In this document: positions 28,553 to 40,089 of the stretch, piece by piece
Position numbering within the stretch: position 1 is the first letter of the stretch
How the letters are laid out: each line of letters begins with the position of its first letter
From: Talinum fruticosum
Taxonomy: Eukaryota; Streptophyta; Magnoliopsida; Caryophyllales; Talinaceae
Length of the DNA stretch: 64,000 nucleotides
Assembly: GCA_021018815.1 (NCBI GenBank)
Contig: JAITYX010000002.1
Location: forward strand, 8,339,001-8,403,000
Reading direction: 5' to 3'
Program-made: the position numbers and the translations under genes
Notes under the pieces: generated by a model
What the model was told of the DNA's origin: nothing
Databases searched by the model: none
What the model saw: the letters and a program-made list of their open reading frames with translations, nothing else

Positions 28553-30541
28553 ATGGATGGGAACATGATGGAATACCAAGAGGCATTAACCAAGTTGGAA
28601 ATTGAAGCTGAGCTTCTACTTTTAGCCCGCCAGCAGGTCAAATTCTTATCCATGACTATGGCTTCAGTTCAATTATTTTGTTCAATTATTTGTAAGATTG
28701 TATCTACCCATACCCTGAAAAAGCGGGACTCACAATGAGAGGAGTTGTTGTATGAGGCTGGAGATATGTTCGTATCTTCCGTTCACCCCTTGACTCCAAA
28801 TACAGACATGCAATCAAAGACTTGCACCTGGGGCTATGGTCCTTGAGTGTGTAAGATTCCTTCTTGAATACAGGGATTACATATAACATTTTCTTTGACG
28901 CTAAGATTAGAGTCTGAAGGACTTTCTACTTTCGTGATCTTTGAAAGTTTATCCTAGACAAAAGCATAGGCTTTTTCCTTTGTTTTCATATTCTTTTTCA
29001 TCTTGAACTGGAGCCTATTCATTTCTTGATAGAATAAAATGTGTTCTTGGCTGTTACTCTATTGAAGCCGTAAAGGTAAGAAGCTCTTAATTTGTCAGTA
29101 AATAGACAATGATATAAACTCGGCTTTTATCATCCTCAAGCAAGCTGGCGCTACACTTATGTACATGGTTTTATCAGTGTACAGCTAAAAACTACTACTC
29201 AAACTGCCCCTTCCCCCAGGCCCCCAAAAAGAGAGGAAGAAAAGAGCTCTTGCAATTTTTCTAACCACAAAAATGCAGGCTGTGGAGAACGACAGATTGA
29301 GGAATGAGAACAGGGAAGCATTGACAGCTCTTAGGAAGAAGGCGCGTACAACAAAAACCAGCGTGCCTTCTCCGTTTGAATCTATTATGAAGGAGATTGG
29401 GGGCGCGGTTCCAAACCATTGGTTCAAGAGGTCTGTGCAACCTGTGGAAACCATGAGCCAGCTGAAGATACATGGATGATGCTTCCTGGCACTGATATCT
29501 TTGCTGTTACGCCATTTCATGCTGCTCATACCATTTTAGAGAGAGGTGCCTTGTACTCCCTTTATGGCAGTGTTATGTTTCTCTATATCTCTTGCACAGC
29601 ATACTTGATTCCCTAGAATACAGTAAAATGTGCTAGTTGGAGTCTACAACATCTACCTCCCGACTTCCCCCTGATGCTTGTATGTCTTGTTTTTCCTTCC
29701 GAACAAGCAGTCCCTCTCTCTAAAAATGCAGACCTTAGCTTAATGAGTATGCTTATGCCTAATGCCTTTAACATACCTTTAATGTTGGTATAATTAGAAA
29801 TTTTGGATTAAACTGCTGATCCAAAACCTGGAGCATCCATCAGACAACACAATACTAGTCTAAATCTTTTTTTGTCTTCTAAATTTCAGAAAATGTTACT
29901 TGCCATTTCTTTTGATGAATCAGGTCCGCAAATTACTGAACTAATTTTCCTGGATTGAATTAAATGAATGGATTCAATCCTGTGGCGCCAGCTGAGAAAT
30001 TTTATGGAAATTTTGGTACCAACTTTGAGTGATGGAGCAGTCAGTCTCCTTGCTACCAGCTTGTGTTAAGCTCAAGTTTTTCCCCGTCCCTTTGCCAAAA
30101 TGAAAAGGGGTGGGGGAGGGAGGGAGGGGGAGAGAGGGAGCAAGAAAGACACTGGAGAGGATGTGGATTGATAGATCTTTGTAGTATAGATGTCTTGCAT
30201 GGGGTCGATGCAAAAATTCATTACAATATTATGTTGCAGGTCGTTTAATTATTCTGGCCAAAGCCTCATTCAGTTTCATGTAACTCACAAGCAAAATTAA
30301 AGCTTACAACAATTTCATGTAATTCTGGATCTTGGTGCAGGTTGTGCCTTCGTCTCTTGTAAGCTTTATTCAATCTCTAGTTGGTTCTGTTGCAGATCAA
30401 GAACGGCTTGACTTTGAGGCAAAGAAGCTCCAGAGTCTTGTGAAGGAGAAGTCTCTCATAATTTCAGAAAAAGGTGCTCTTTCAGACAAGGTTGGCCCTG
30501 GGATTCTAAGGTCATTGGTGACGTTAACTGATAAGAAATGA
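28553..30541 (+). CDS. Small conserved plant protein, p53/DNA damage-regulated-like, frame broken once
   Basis: Three coding exons: 28553-28636, 29279-29545, 30396-30541, about 165 residues once one base is allowed for. Exon 1 gives an acidic helix (LTKLEIEAELLLLARQQ). Exon 2 gives VENDRLRNENREALTALRKK, then VPSPFESIMKEIGG and a CATCGNHEPAEDTWMMLPGT block. Exon 3 gives DFEAKKLQSLVKEKSLIISE and ends GILRSLVTLTDKK. I believe this is the Arabidopsis At3g15351-type protein, annotated as p53/DNA damage-regulated (PDRG1, prefoldin-like in animals); its function in plants is not established. Exon 2 changes frame between about 29399 (GGGGG) and 29416 (CCAAACC): one base appears missing. Confidence 0.7.
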
Positions 30542-32515
30542 ACATTCTAGCGAAAGAGTCGCTTGTAAGAGGTAAACTATATCTCTATCAACTACATTAT
30601 GGAGGTGCTCTTCTTATCGTAAAAGTGAAAATCATCCTTGCAGTAAATATTCAGTGCTGGTGCACCTCTTGTTATTATTTTGCTGACAAGCATTACAGGA
30701 GAAAAAGGAGTTGCGAAAAAGCAGATGACTCATCAAGTTACGAAAGATTTGTGTGTTACTATGTATTTAAGCTGTTGCTTTCATCAAGTTGCAAATTGCC
30801 TCAGATTTTGGGCGTCTATGGGAAGTCCCATAGTTTGCATAAAAAATAAGTCCCTTTGCCTAAGTTCATGAGAAGTATGGAGGAAAAGAACAGAGAACAG
30901 ATGACTAGTGGAACCAGTCTCTATTTTCTGCATTGTTACAAATGATTGAGGAATCAAGAATGCTGGAACTTGCGGGCTATGATGTTTTCTGAAGTAAGAA
31001 TTGATTTGTAGGTGAAAGCAGAATGTGTGCACCAGTTCCTGCTAAAGTTTGAATTTTTGTGCTGCAGTTATTTAGAAGCCTGAACTATCTCTTAAAAGAC
31101 GACTTTTAAGAGCCTGCCATGATGAGGCATATTTACTCCGGTGTCACTGCTGATACCATTTTTTCATGTCATTTCTGAGGTTTAAGAAATAAAAGTTCGA
31201 TATCGTGTCTTTTGGTGACTGTTGAGGATTAATTGTGCTCCGACTGCACGCTGATTTTATGTTTCTCTTTAATTCAGATATCTCATGTCCAATGGCCTCT
31301 GAGGTAGAAGTTTCGAGATTGGAAAGAATTGTTACTAAGACAGAACAGTCAAGTTATTCGTTACTGTAATTAATCACATCACAGGAATTAATTTTTGGGA
31401 ATTACTTTATGAAACTGTTGGGAGTTGTCTTTGAGAAACGAGGTATTCAATTCTTTGAATCTTGAAATATCTCAGCAGAAGTATTGTTGAGGGCATGTAA
31501 TTTGATTCTCTTGTGATACATATGAAGGCCTTGTGCTAGTTATGCTATCGTGGGGCCAAGTTGTAGGCTCGGAGTTTTGTTATTGGGACCCTCCCCCCCA
31601 AAAAAAAAAAAAAAATTGTAGAATTAGGGAACTTAGCTTCATATGTGGACATTTTCTTGCCTGTAGTTTATAATTACTTTATTTAAATTGAGACAATCTC
31701 ATCTAATATAAAATTTAAAAGAAAATACAAATTTTGATCAGAAAAATACAAGTTAGAAAAAAAAAAAAAACCAGTTTTGATTGGCTATCAAAGGGAGACG
31801 AGGGGAGAGGAGACTACCATCAATTCATGAACCAATGTGTCCATTTGTCAATAAAAATAGACCAAAATAATGGTAAAGAAAATTAGGGCAAAAATGAAAA
31901 TTGTATCCATTTGTCAATAAAAATAGACCAAAATAATGGTAAAGAAAACTAGGGAAAACGAAAATTCTATAATAATGTACTAATATTGTCATTTTAATTT
32001 TGCAATTTGCTATATGCTTGCTAGATCATGTTTTTGAATACAATAAATTCAAATTTACATTCAAATTTATTCCTAAATGATGTGAAAGTTTAGATTATAA
32101 AGAGATTTGTTGAATAAATTCTATTTGAAGTTATTTAGTGCTTGTTATTACTTTTTAAATATAATAAATAAATAATAATAGTGATGTATTATATTTTAAT
32201 GTACTAAATTTAAGTTGAAAAAAATGATTTTTTTTCAAACTAGCCTAGAAGTGGAACTTTGTTAAGAACCTAACCCAAGGTGATTTTAAAAAAGGGGGTG
32301 GACCTAACCCAACCCGTTTAGCCTCAGCGTGCGCGGGAAATGCTCCCGTGGGAAACCGTTTCTGAAATTAGACCGTTGTATTGCTACACATAAGCCGCGG
32401 CCAATGTTATGCACCGGTTGAAGGTGTTTCAAAATTGATGCGCGGGTGCCTCACTAGTCACTGCCCGTGATCGTCTCTCTCTCTCCCCCTCCCACCCCCG
32501 GGTGTCCACTTGGCC
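30542..32515. other. Intergenic region between the PDRG-like and PORR genes
   Basis: PDRG-like 3' UTR, then AT-rich unique sequence with poly-A runs at 31599-31616 and 31758-31771 and the duplication at 31841-31970. A CT-rich leader (about 32473-32492) precedes the PORR start. Confidence 0.5.
31841..31970. repeat. Tandem duplication, unit 66 bp
   Basis: CCATTTGTCAATAAAAATAG begins at 31841 and again at 31907. The following ACCAAAATAATGGTAAAGAA is also shared. The copies are nearly identical, so the event is recent. Confidence 0.9.
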
Positions 32516-33780
32516 ATGAAAGCTATACTCTTCAAAATCCACAAAAACACCCCACTTTCTTCCCCGTCATCCGCAAACCCAATCCCATTTGGTCCATTCA
32601 ACTCCTTCATTCAAAGGAGATGGAAGAAACCAGCTGATACTGCCCAAACCCGCCTGGAGAACCGGACCCGGGACCTTAAACTTGACAAGTTAACTGCGCA
32701 AATCAGGAAGCTCAAAGTTGCATTCCACCTGTTCGACTTAATGTTTAAACGAAGAGGCCCTTTTGTTTCTTTGCAGATTATGTCCCGCTGGGTCAATGTG
32801 GTCGGTCTTAATGTCAGTGTTGGTGATTTCCTTCGACAATACCCTCATGTTTTTGAGCTATTCACCCATCCGGTGAAGAAGAATGTGTGTTGTAGAGTTA
32901 CGGAAAGAATGCTGGGTTTGATTCAAGAAGAGGAGGTAATGATCAGGGATTCTGAGCTGGAAAATGTTAGGCGGCTGAAGAAGCTTTTGATGATATCTAA
33001 AAATGGTATGCTTCATCTACATGCCTTGCGATTAGCAAGTCGAGAATTGGGCTTGCCCGAAGATTTTAGAGAGTCCATATTGAGCAAGTATTCAGATGAT
33101 TTTAAGTTGGTTGATCTGGAAGTAGTAGCTTTGGTTGAGAGGGATGAAGATTTAGCAGTTGCGGAGGTTGAGAAGTGGAGAGAGTGGGAATACAAGGAGA
33201 AATGGTTAAGTGAATTTGAGACCAAGTATGCCTTCCCAATAAATTTCCCAACAGGTTTTGTGATTGAAAAAGGATTTAGAGGCAAATTAAAGGATTGGCA
33301 AAGAATGCCTTATGTAAAGCCCTATGAGAAAGAGGTTAAAAGGAACCGTACTAGTGCAGGAATCGAGCGCTTTGAGAAGAGAGTTGTGGGAATCATACAT
33401 GAGTTCCTAAGCTTGACAATTGAGAAAATGATGGATGTCGAAAGATTTGTTCACTTCAGGAAGGACTTAGGCATTGAAGTTAATCTACGTGAACTTTTTT
33501 GAAGCACCCTGGCATATTCTATATCTCTACAAAAGGAAACACTCAAACCGTTTTTCTTAGAGAAGCATACTCCAAAGGCTATTTAATTGATTCCAACCCT
33601 ATCTATGTTGTTCGAAGGAAAATGCGGGACCTCATGTTACTTGGTGATTGTAACACTAAGGAGCTAACATCTGAAAAAGCAAGTAACGAAGATGGAGCAG
33701 ATGTAGTACTTAGTAAGAGCGTGGATGGTACAAGAGATGGAGAATGGATCATTCCACTATTAGAGAGTTCCGATGACTGA
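32516..33780 (+). CDS. PORR-domain organelle RNA-binding protein, frame broken once
   Basis: Single-exon gene of about 421 residues once one T is allowed for. ATG at 32516 is chosen because it starts an N-terminal presequence poor in acidic residues (MKAILFKIHKNTPLSSPSSA and on to FIQRRWKK), typical for mitochondria. The PORR (plant organelle RNA recognition, formerly DUF860) domain follows, with LKVAFHLFDLMFKRRGPF, VSVGDFLRQYPHVFELF and the later ELGLPEDFRESIL. Its C-terminal part reads LGIEVNLRELF, then LKHPGIFYISTKGNTQTVFL and YVVRRKMRDLMLLG. Family members bind organelle transcripts and promote group II intron splicing; the target here is unknown. The reading frame stops at TGA 33500-33502 in a T6 run (33495-33500); with T7 it continues perfectly. 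Confidence 0.88.
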
Positions 33781-35059
33781 ATCAGCGTCGATAGTGGCGA
33801 GAATGCGGTTGCCTTTCTAACACCTCAATTTAGTCGTATGGTATACGTACAAACACAACAGTTGAGGTGAATTTCATTGATGCTCATTCTAGTATCTTGC
33901 TCTGTGTATGAAGTCTTTGCAGTTTACTGGCTTTCTGTGTTGCTCTGTTGATATAGAACATGATGGTCTGGCAGTTATATACCTGAAATTTAAATTTTCT
34001 TTTAGTTCTAAGAATAACTCTCTACATTAGTCCTTGTGTTTAGGGTTCTCTGTTTTCATCAATAAGTTGGATTTAAACACTGATGTTTGCTAAATTTGCT
34101 AATTAGACTCTCGTGCTTTCTGGTCTTCATATAATAATTGGACTAGAAATCTGAACCCGTCATGTGTCATATAAGGAAGAATTTTACTGTTGTATGGAGA
34201 AAATAAACAATTTATATTGGTTCAAGGTCTCCTAATAAAGATGAAAAAGAATGATTTGTGGACTCTATACGGCTTTTCTCACTTTATTTTTCAGACTGCT
34301 TGTTGGGCATGGGATTATAGGTTGTAGTAAGTTGTTTGGGTGTCATATGTTGCAAGCTTTCATACAAAAGAATGTGATGAATATGTAATTGCTAGGATAC
34401 TCCACTTGGAGCTTTGGTTCTATTACCTCTTGGAAAGAGCTTTTTTTCTTGGATCTTCAGTCAGCAGCTGCGATAACAAGGCTACAACTTATTGATAAGA
34501 TGCTATTGTGTTTCACATGTTTCAGGATCTGATCTTCATTTAGGTGACTTGGTACCTACCTTGGATTCTTTATGAAAAAGGAAATGTTTGCTAAATGGTT
34601 TTATGAACTTAGCATCTTTATCTTAAAGGCTATTCAATATAATCACTGTGATTCCTTTTTTCTGTCTTGTTATAAGAGAATACTGCTTTTAAGAGCCCCC
34701 ACTGCATGTTCATCAGGTCTTCTTTCTCCTAAGTTTGGTTCTCTTTGAGCAACCCACTCACTCCCCTCCCCTCCTCCCCCCAAAAAAAAAAAATAAATAA
34801 AAAGGAACCAACCAAACCATAACTCCAGAGGTTTGCATGGCATAACCTTATTCCAAAAGGGAAAAATTGAAGAAGCTGAAAGGAAATGACATACTATTTT
34901 TGAATTGGAAAAATATGAAGAACAAGGAGAGACGGAATATCAATCCATGATTAGTAGTTGAATTGTAGCTTACAGATGTATACAATAATTGTAACTTTCA
35001 GATGTCTACAAGAATATAAAAACATTTGTACACTATTTTATTCACAAGGTAGTGCCTTC
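33781..35059. other. Intergenic region after the PORR gene
   Basis: PORR 3' UTR and AT-rich sequence, with a C-run/A-run junction at about 34770-34800. No gene is seen. Confidence 0.5.
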
Positions 35060-35335
35060 TCACTTTAATAAGTTGGAAAATGGTAGGAGTGTGTAGAAAA
35101 ATATCAGAAATAGGAGTAGGGCCAGAAGCAACAGGAGACCGACATTGGGTACAGATGGAACCATGTTCATGGAGGCATTCTCAGCAAACTTCATTTTGGA
35201 TGCATCTAAGCCCCGAACCACCTGAAAGTCAATATTTTATGATGTCAAGAAAATATCCAATGAACATTTTACTGCTAAATCAGCACTTAGGATTGCTGAG
35301 ACCCTGTTTACCTCTGCATTCGAGATGGTTGCCTC
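35060..35335 (-). other. Two candidate exons coding a membrane-spanning tail, downstream of SUS6
   Basis: Minus strand. A 24-nt exon (35335-35312: EATISNAE) lies between CAG and GTAAAC. A 162-nt exon (35221-35060) follows a TTTCAG acceptor and encodes VVRGLDASKMKFAENASM and on to a strongly hydrophobic GLLLLLALLLFLIFFYTLL, then TGA. Both are in phase 0. They could be the end of an unseen gene, or alternative 3' exons of SUS6: an internal GTAAGA donor after codon 19 of its last exon (36317) is also in phase 0. No upstream exons of another gene were found in 35340-36260. Translation without transcript evidence is uncertain. Confidence 0.4.
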
Positions 35336-36268
35336 CTGGTGTTAAAAATGACAAGGTTTAAATTAGTGGGTGAGAAGTCACGTAAAAAACAAATGAGGGA
35401 AGAACAGAGTAAGAATAAGTATTCCAATCACTGTCAGTTGATTTCTACAGTTCACATCACACCTCAAATTTTATTGTTTTAATATCTTTGTACTGAAATT
35501 TCTCTTCCAAGTTTGCTCCTCAGACTTCAAAAGACTATTGTATTTCATGTAGCAGACACTTTCAGGTAGTAGCATAAGGAAGGAAAGAGGAGCAGAAAGA
35601 AAAGGTTGGAATTAGTGATTTCTGTTGTTTGGTCTGATGTGAAAAATTGAAAACAAACAAAAAAATTTCCTTTGCTGGACTGGCTATCAAGAAAAGCAAG
35701 GGATGGAAAACCCTTTACTGCAGCTTGAAAGCATTATCAGAGTTTCAGTAAGGAGCTTCTCCTGTCAGTTCCTTTCCATTCTCATTAAGTCTTTTGCGTT
35801 TACCTAAATGGTTAAACCAAACGTGAGAAACTAGTCATTTCATTCACTTCCTTTCTTTCCAACAATTCCCTCCCAACCAAACAAGGTAAAAAGGACTTAC
35901 ATACAATTCCACCTTTTCCAGATCAAAACAAAATGGACAACGAGGAAAAGAAAGCATTATATGTTACTCTATGTCATTAGCCATGAGAATATGGGTTGTT
36001 TATGTGGAAGTATTGTTCAGGACATGTTACACATATGATAAATAAACTGTCTGTGGTTTCTTGTGCTGTCATTTCATATTGTTAACAGTGGAAAGAAGGG
36101 TTAACATATTTAGAGATTAAAATGATAAAAACCATAGAAATCTATTTCAGTTACTGACAGCTGTTTGTGTCTTGGTAGGGAACCCCCCTTTTCTTAAAAA
36201 ACCCGCTTCCTAAGCTTCCAAATTATCAATGAACAATACTATAGTAGCCTGTGAGATATCATAAGAAA

Positions 36269-39200
36269 CTACAAATAGAGAGGAACAGCATGCCTTCTTG
36301 AGGGCGGTGGTCTTACTATTGGCCTTGGTGCTGGCTTTGGAACTTCATCACTTGGAATTGGTACAGTCTTCGCCTGTTACAGTTTCATATTAGATATCTT
36401 GCTCCTAACAACTTCGTGGAGCCAGTTTGATATACTTGTGATATGAATGAACATACCAAATTCCTCATTTGCAGATTGTAGAACATGTGGATGTATCTTT
36501 GCTTTGCTTGCTTCTGTTCTTTGTACAAAACCTTCCAAAAGTTATATATGGAGCCCATATTTAACAGTTTATTTGCATATATCTTCCATGTGTAGCTGCA
36601 CAGTAGCACAAGGGTAAAAGGTCAAAACAAATTATTCCGGACTGTCTAGTTATGCTATTTGTGCAAATCCATGTTAACTAAATTTGTAGATATTTTGATT
36701 AATTACCACTCATATATACGCTGTAAACTAGCTGCTGATATCTTGTTCCAATATTCACTATCTTCTTTGCACTTCTGAAAAAATGCTGCAATCTTGTTGC
36801 TCGATTCATCACCATTGTGGGGATCAATGTGAAATCCAGATACCCCATCAACAATAATCTCAGCAGGTCCCCCTTGATTTGTAGCAAAAGTAGGCAATCC
36901 ACAATTCATTGCTTCGATGACTGTAAGCCCAAATGCTTCATATAAAGCAGGCTGCACAAATGCCCCTTGTGTATCAGCAATGCAACGATACAGCTCCCCA
37001 TTTCTCTTTTTGTCAGTCTGGGCTGCTATCCATCTGAACTGACCCTTGAGATTGTACTTCTCTATTAACATGTGCATCTTTCTTATTTCAGCCATTTCTT
37101 CTCTATCTTTGGATTTTGAGGGATCAAAGAAGCCTGCCACAACAACAAGATTGGCAAGACTCCGAAGTTTTTCGTTCTTCCCATACCACTCTGTTAGGCC
37201 AGTAATATTTTTCACAGTGTCCAGCCTTGCCATTGAAAAGATGATAGGTTTCTTCTTGTCTTGTAGAAATCCACTGTTCAAAAGAAAACACTCAGTCTCT
37301 GCTGATGAGACAAAAACTTATAACAGCTATTAGACATTTGAAGCCCTTTTTACTTACATGTGTTCTTCGTTATCAACATCATTATACAGCAATTCTTGAA
37401 TAGCTGGATGGAAATGCGTGAATCGTTTTTGTGTTTCTGTTAATGGAAAGTAGACAGATTGGTCGGCCCCTGGGGAAGCAATGTTGAATTTGGGATCAAA
37501 GACATTGATGCCTGAGATGACCCTGTACAGCCCTGGAAGACTATATGCTGCATGGCTTTCATACTGCCCAGGTCTTTCTTTGCTGCAAGCAATCAATTCT
37601 GTAGTTAGAATTTTGTTTTCCACTGATTGTTTCCCGATAAATATGAAAGACTGCAGGTGAAACTAAAGGTCAAACTTGACTGGGAATGTTTTCCAAACTT
37701 GAAAACCCTGGATTTGAATTGATGTCATTTGATAAATTTGCTTTATGTTTCTAAAATGGGGATGAAGATTCTAATGTGACATTCTGGAACAATGGTCAGA
37801 GTGTTCACTGTAATACTAACCTTCCTGCAATTTCCTGATAGGTGCTAGTGATGATGAAATCTGCTGAGTTCATTGCAATAACATCAGCTGTGAATTGACA
37901 AGAAAAGTGATATTTGGGATCCTTTTCTTTCCAGGTGACGTCTGAATCTTCATACTTTGTCTTTTCTAAGGCATGTGCTATGGTGGCCTATTTTAATTTT
38001 ATTTTTTTACAAGAATTGTTAGCACCATATAGTAAAAAGTATACTCTAACTGCAATTATCAACTCATGCATATACATACCAGAGTTACACCTAGCTTGTT
38101 TGCCATAAGTGAAGCAACCAAATTTCCATCTGTATAATTTCCGATGATAAGGTCAGGCCTTCCTTCGAGAAGTTCTAGAACTTTGGTTGTGGCATCCTGT
38201 TGTCATGTGGATGAGAAATTATTTACCAAAACAAAGCTATTACAATGAGTTAGATACATAGCAAGTTAACTGATGCTCAATTGATACATGCCTGAGTAAA
38301 CCTCTCAAGGTAAGGGTATATGTCAAAACGGGAGACCCATTGGCGGAGAATACCGTTTTCTGTCCTAAATGGGACACGGAGAATGTTCGAGTGCCTTGTT
38401 CCTTCAATTGCTTCCAGTTCTTGGTTGCACTTGGTTCCTTGTGCATCTGGTATTAATCTTGTGACAACAAGAATTTGGGGCTTAATGTTAAGCCCTTGAT
38501 TCTTAATTCTGATGAGCAATTCCTCTTCCAATGCTCTGACTTGATCGAGGATATAAACCACCTGAAACCGCATGAAAGTTATTCTTGTTTGTGCATTTCA
38601 TGCTTCTTTATCTAACCACTTTAGTTACTAGATAGCTTACCTGGCCTCCAGTGTCAGGCAAGCCAAGAACATTTGCTTGGCCAAAGTAGCCATGAACAGA
38701 GAAAATCACAATGTTAAAAATTGTAGGGATCTTGCTGAAAAATTTATCGACATTCACTGGGTCTGGTGCTTGAAGCACCTCTGATAGTGATCTCATTGTT
38801 TCTCTTACTCTTGTTGCCGTGTCTCCCCATCCCTTCTCAAAACCCCACTCCTTCAACCTGTTAAAATGTTTTCTTAGAACTTCGCTTTTATCAAATCTAT
38901 GGTATAACAGAAAATCATTTTTCCTTGGTAATTCTAAGGAAATTAGCCCCAATCTCATTTTGCTCAATGTTGGAAAATTGGAAACCTATGCTATGAAAAC
39001 CATTTCGTCCCTTCCAAAACTCACTCTTTTGATCCTTACTCTGCAGATAAGGAAGCGATAACTTTACCTTAGCTCAAAGTTCTGATATGGTGTATCTGGA
39101 GGAAGCGAGGTAAGAAAAACATCAGCAACTACTAATGCAGCCTGGAGCTTTGTGGGCGTATCCAATGTCTCATTGATCATAAGTTTCTGCAATCTCAAAA

Positions 39201-40089
39201 AATATTATTAAGAAATGACATAGAAACTTGAAATGCATTAATGCAATGTATTTTGCACAAATTGCTTTTCTTACATCGTCCAGATGCTTCATTGATAGCA
39301 GGTGTTCTACAAGAGGTTTTGAAGCCTCCTTTTCATCCCACAGCTTCGAGCTCAAGAACTTGGAGACGAAATTGATTCCATTTCCTACTGAAGAGGACAT
39401 GGTAAGGCACTGGGTAGAGTAGTCCAGTGCCCCGAAGTCTACCTCCAATGCATTTTCGTCTTTGGCCCTGCAAGGTTCAAATGGCATGTTCGGTTTAGAA
39501 CAGATTAGATTTTGTCATGGAAATGCCATAGGATTGAATATCAATGAGATACCAGTTCTCATCATATATGATCTCTTTAAGCTTCAGGTACTCCGTTGCA
39601 TTAATGCCTTCAACTGTGAGATTGTTGGCATTGACTTTAACATATTCCCAGTAGCCTGGATTTGGTCTGACCGCAAAGGCTACATGTGGAGGAACAACTG
39701 CTGCCTCCTGTAGGATTTCAGAAAGACAGAGAGCTAAGCTGTTAGGGGTTCATACAAGGACTGAAATGTAGGAAAAGAAGGCAAGTGAAATGACTTGGCT
39801 GGAAAATAAAGCATATCAGAAATCCAAGGCTTTCACACAAGCAGAATGTTTGAACCTGAGTAGTGGATAAAATGTAACCAAATGTGCCTTCCAAGACCTG
39901 CCGTCTTTCAGCTTGATCATCGATGCATTCCTCGAGCTCTTTCATGATATGATAAAGCTTCATCAACCGTCTTCCCTGTCGCACGTACCTAGCAAAACAC
40001 TTCTTCATTACATATCTTCTCTGCCTCAACGCTTCAGGCATGTTTTCCGCTACTGAGTCAGATTTCTTCAATGCCGGTGATGTAGCCAT
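36269..40089 (-). CDS. SUS6: Sucrose synthase, SUS5/6/7 clade
   Basis: Reversibly splits sucrose with UDP to fructose and UDP-glucose. Clade members sit in phloem sieve elements and supply callose synthesis. Twelve exons on the minus strand: 40089-39856, 39707-39553, 39467-39275, 39186-39068, 38857-38641, 38561-38292, 38196-38080, 37987-37821, 37582-37358, 37273-36707, 36595-36457, 36373-36269. All phases fit, giving 835 residues without a frameshift. Visible are the N-terminal regulatory domain with Ser residues in [16 protein letters not shown], the GT-B core ([14 protein letters not shown]), the nucleotide-binding [14 protein letters not shown], and the E-x7-E motif [10 protein letters not shown] basic, proline-rich tail ([16 protein letters not shown]) follows the core, as in the SUS6 clade. 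Exon 6 ends in a GC donor. A possible alternative end is described separately. Confidence 0.95.

Noticed and set aside
35080..35361. 93-residue plus-strand frame
   Set aside because: It is the reverse of the two candidate minus-strand exons with clear splice signals, and the plus reading has no familiar motif.
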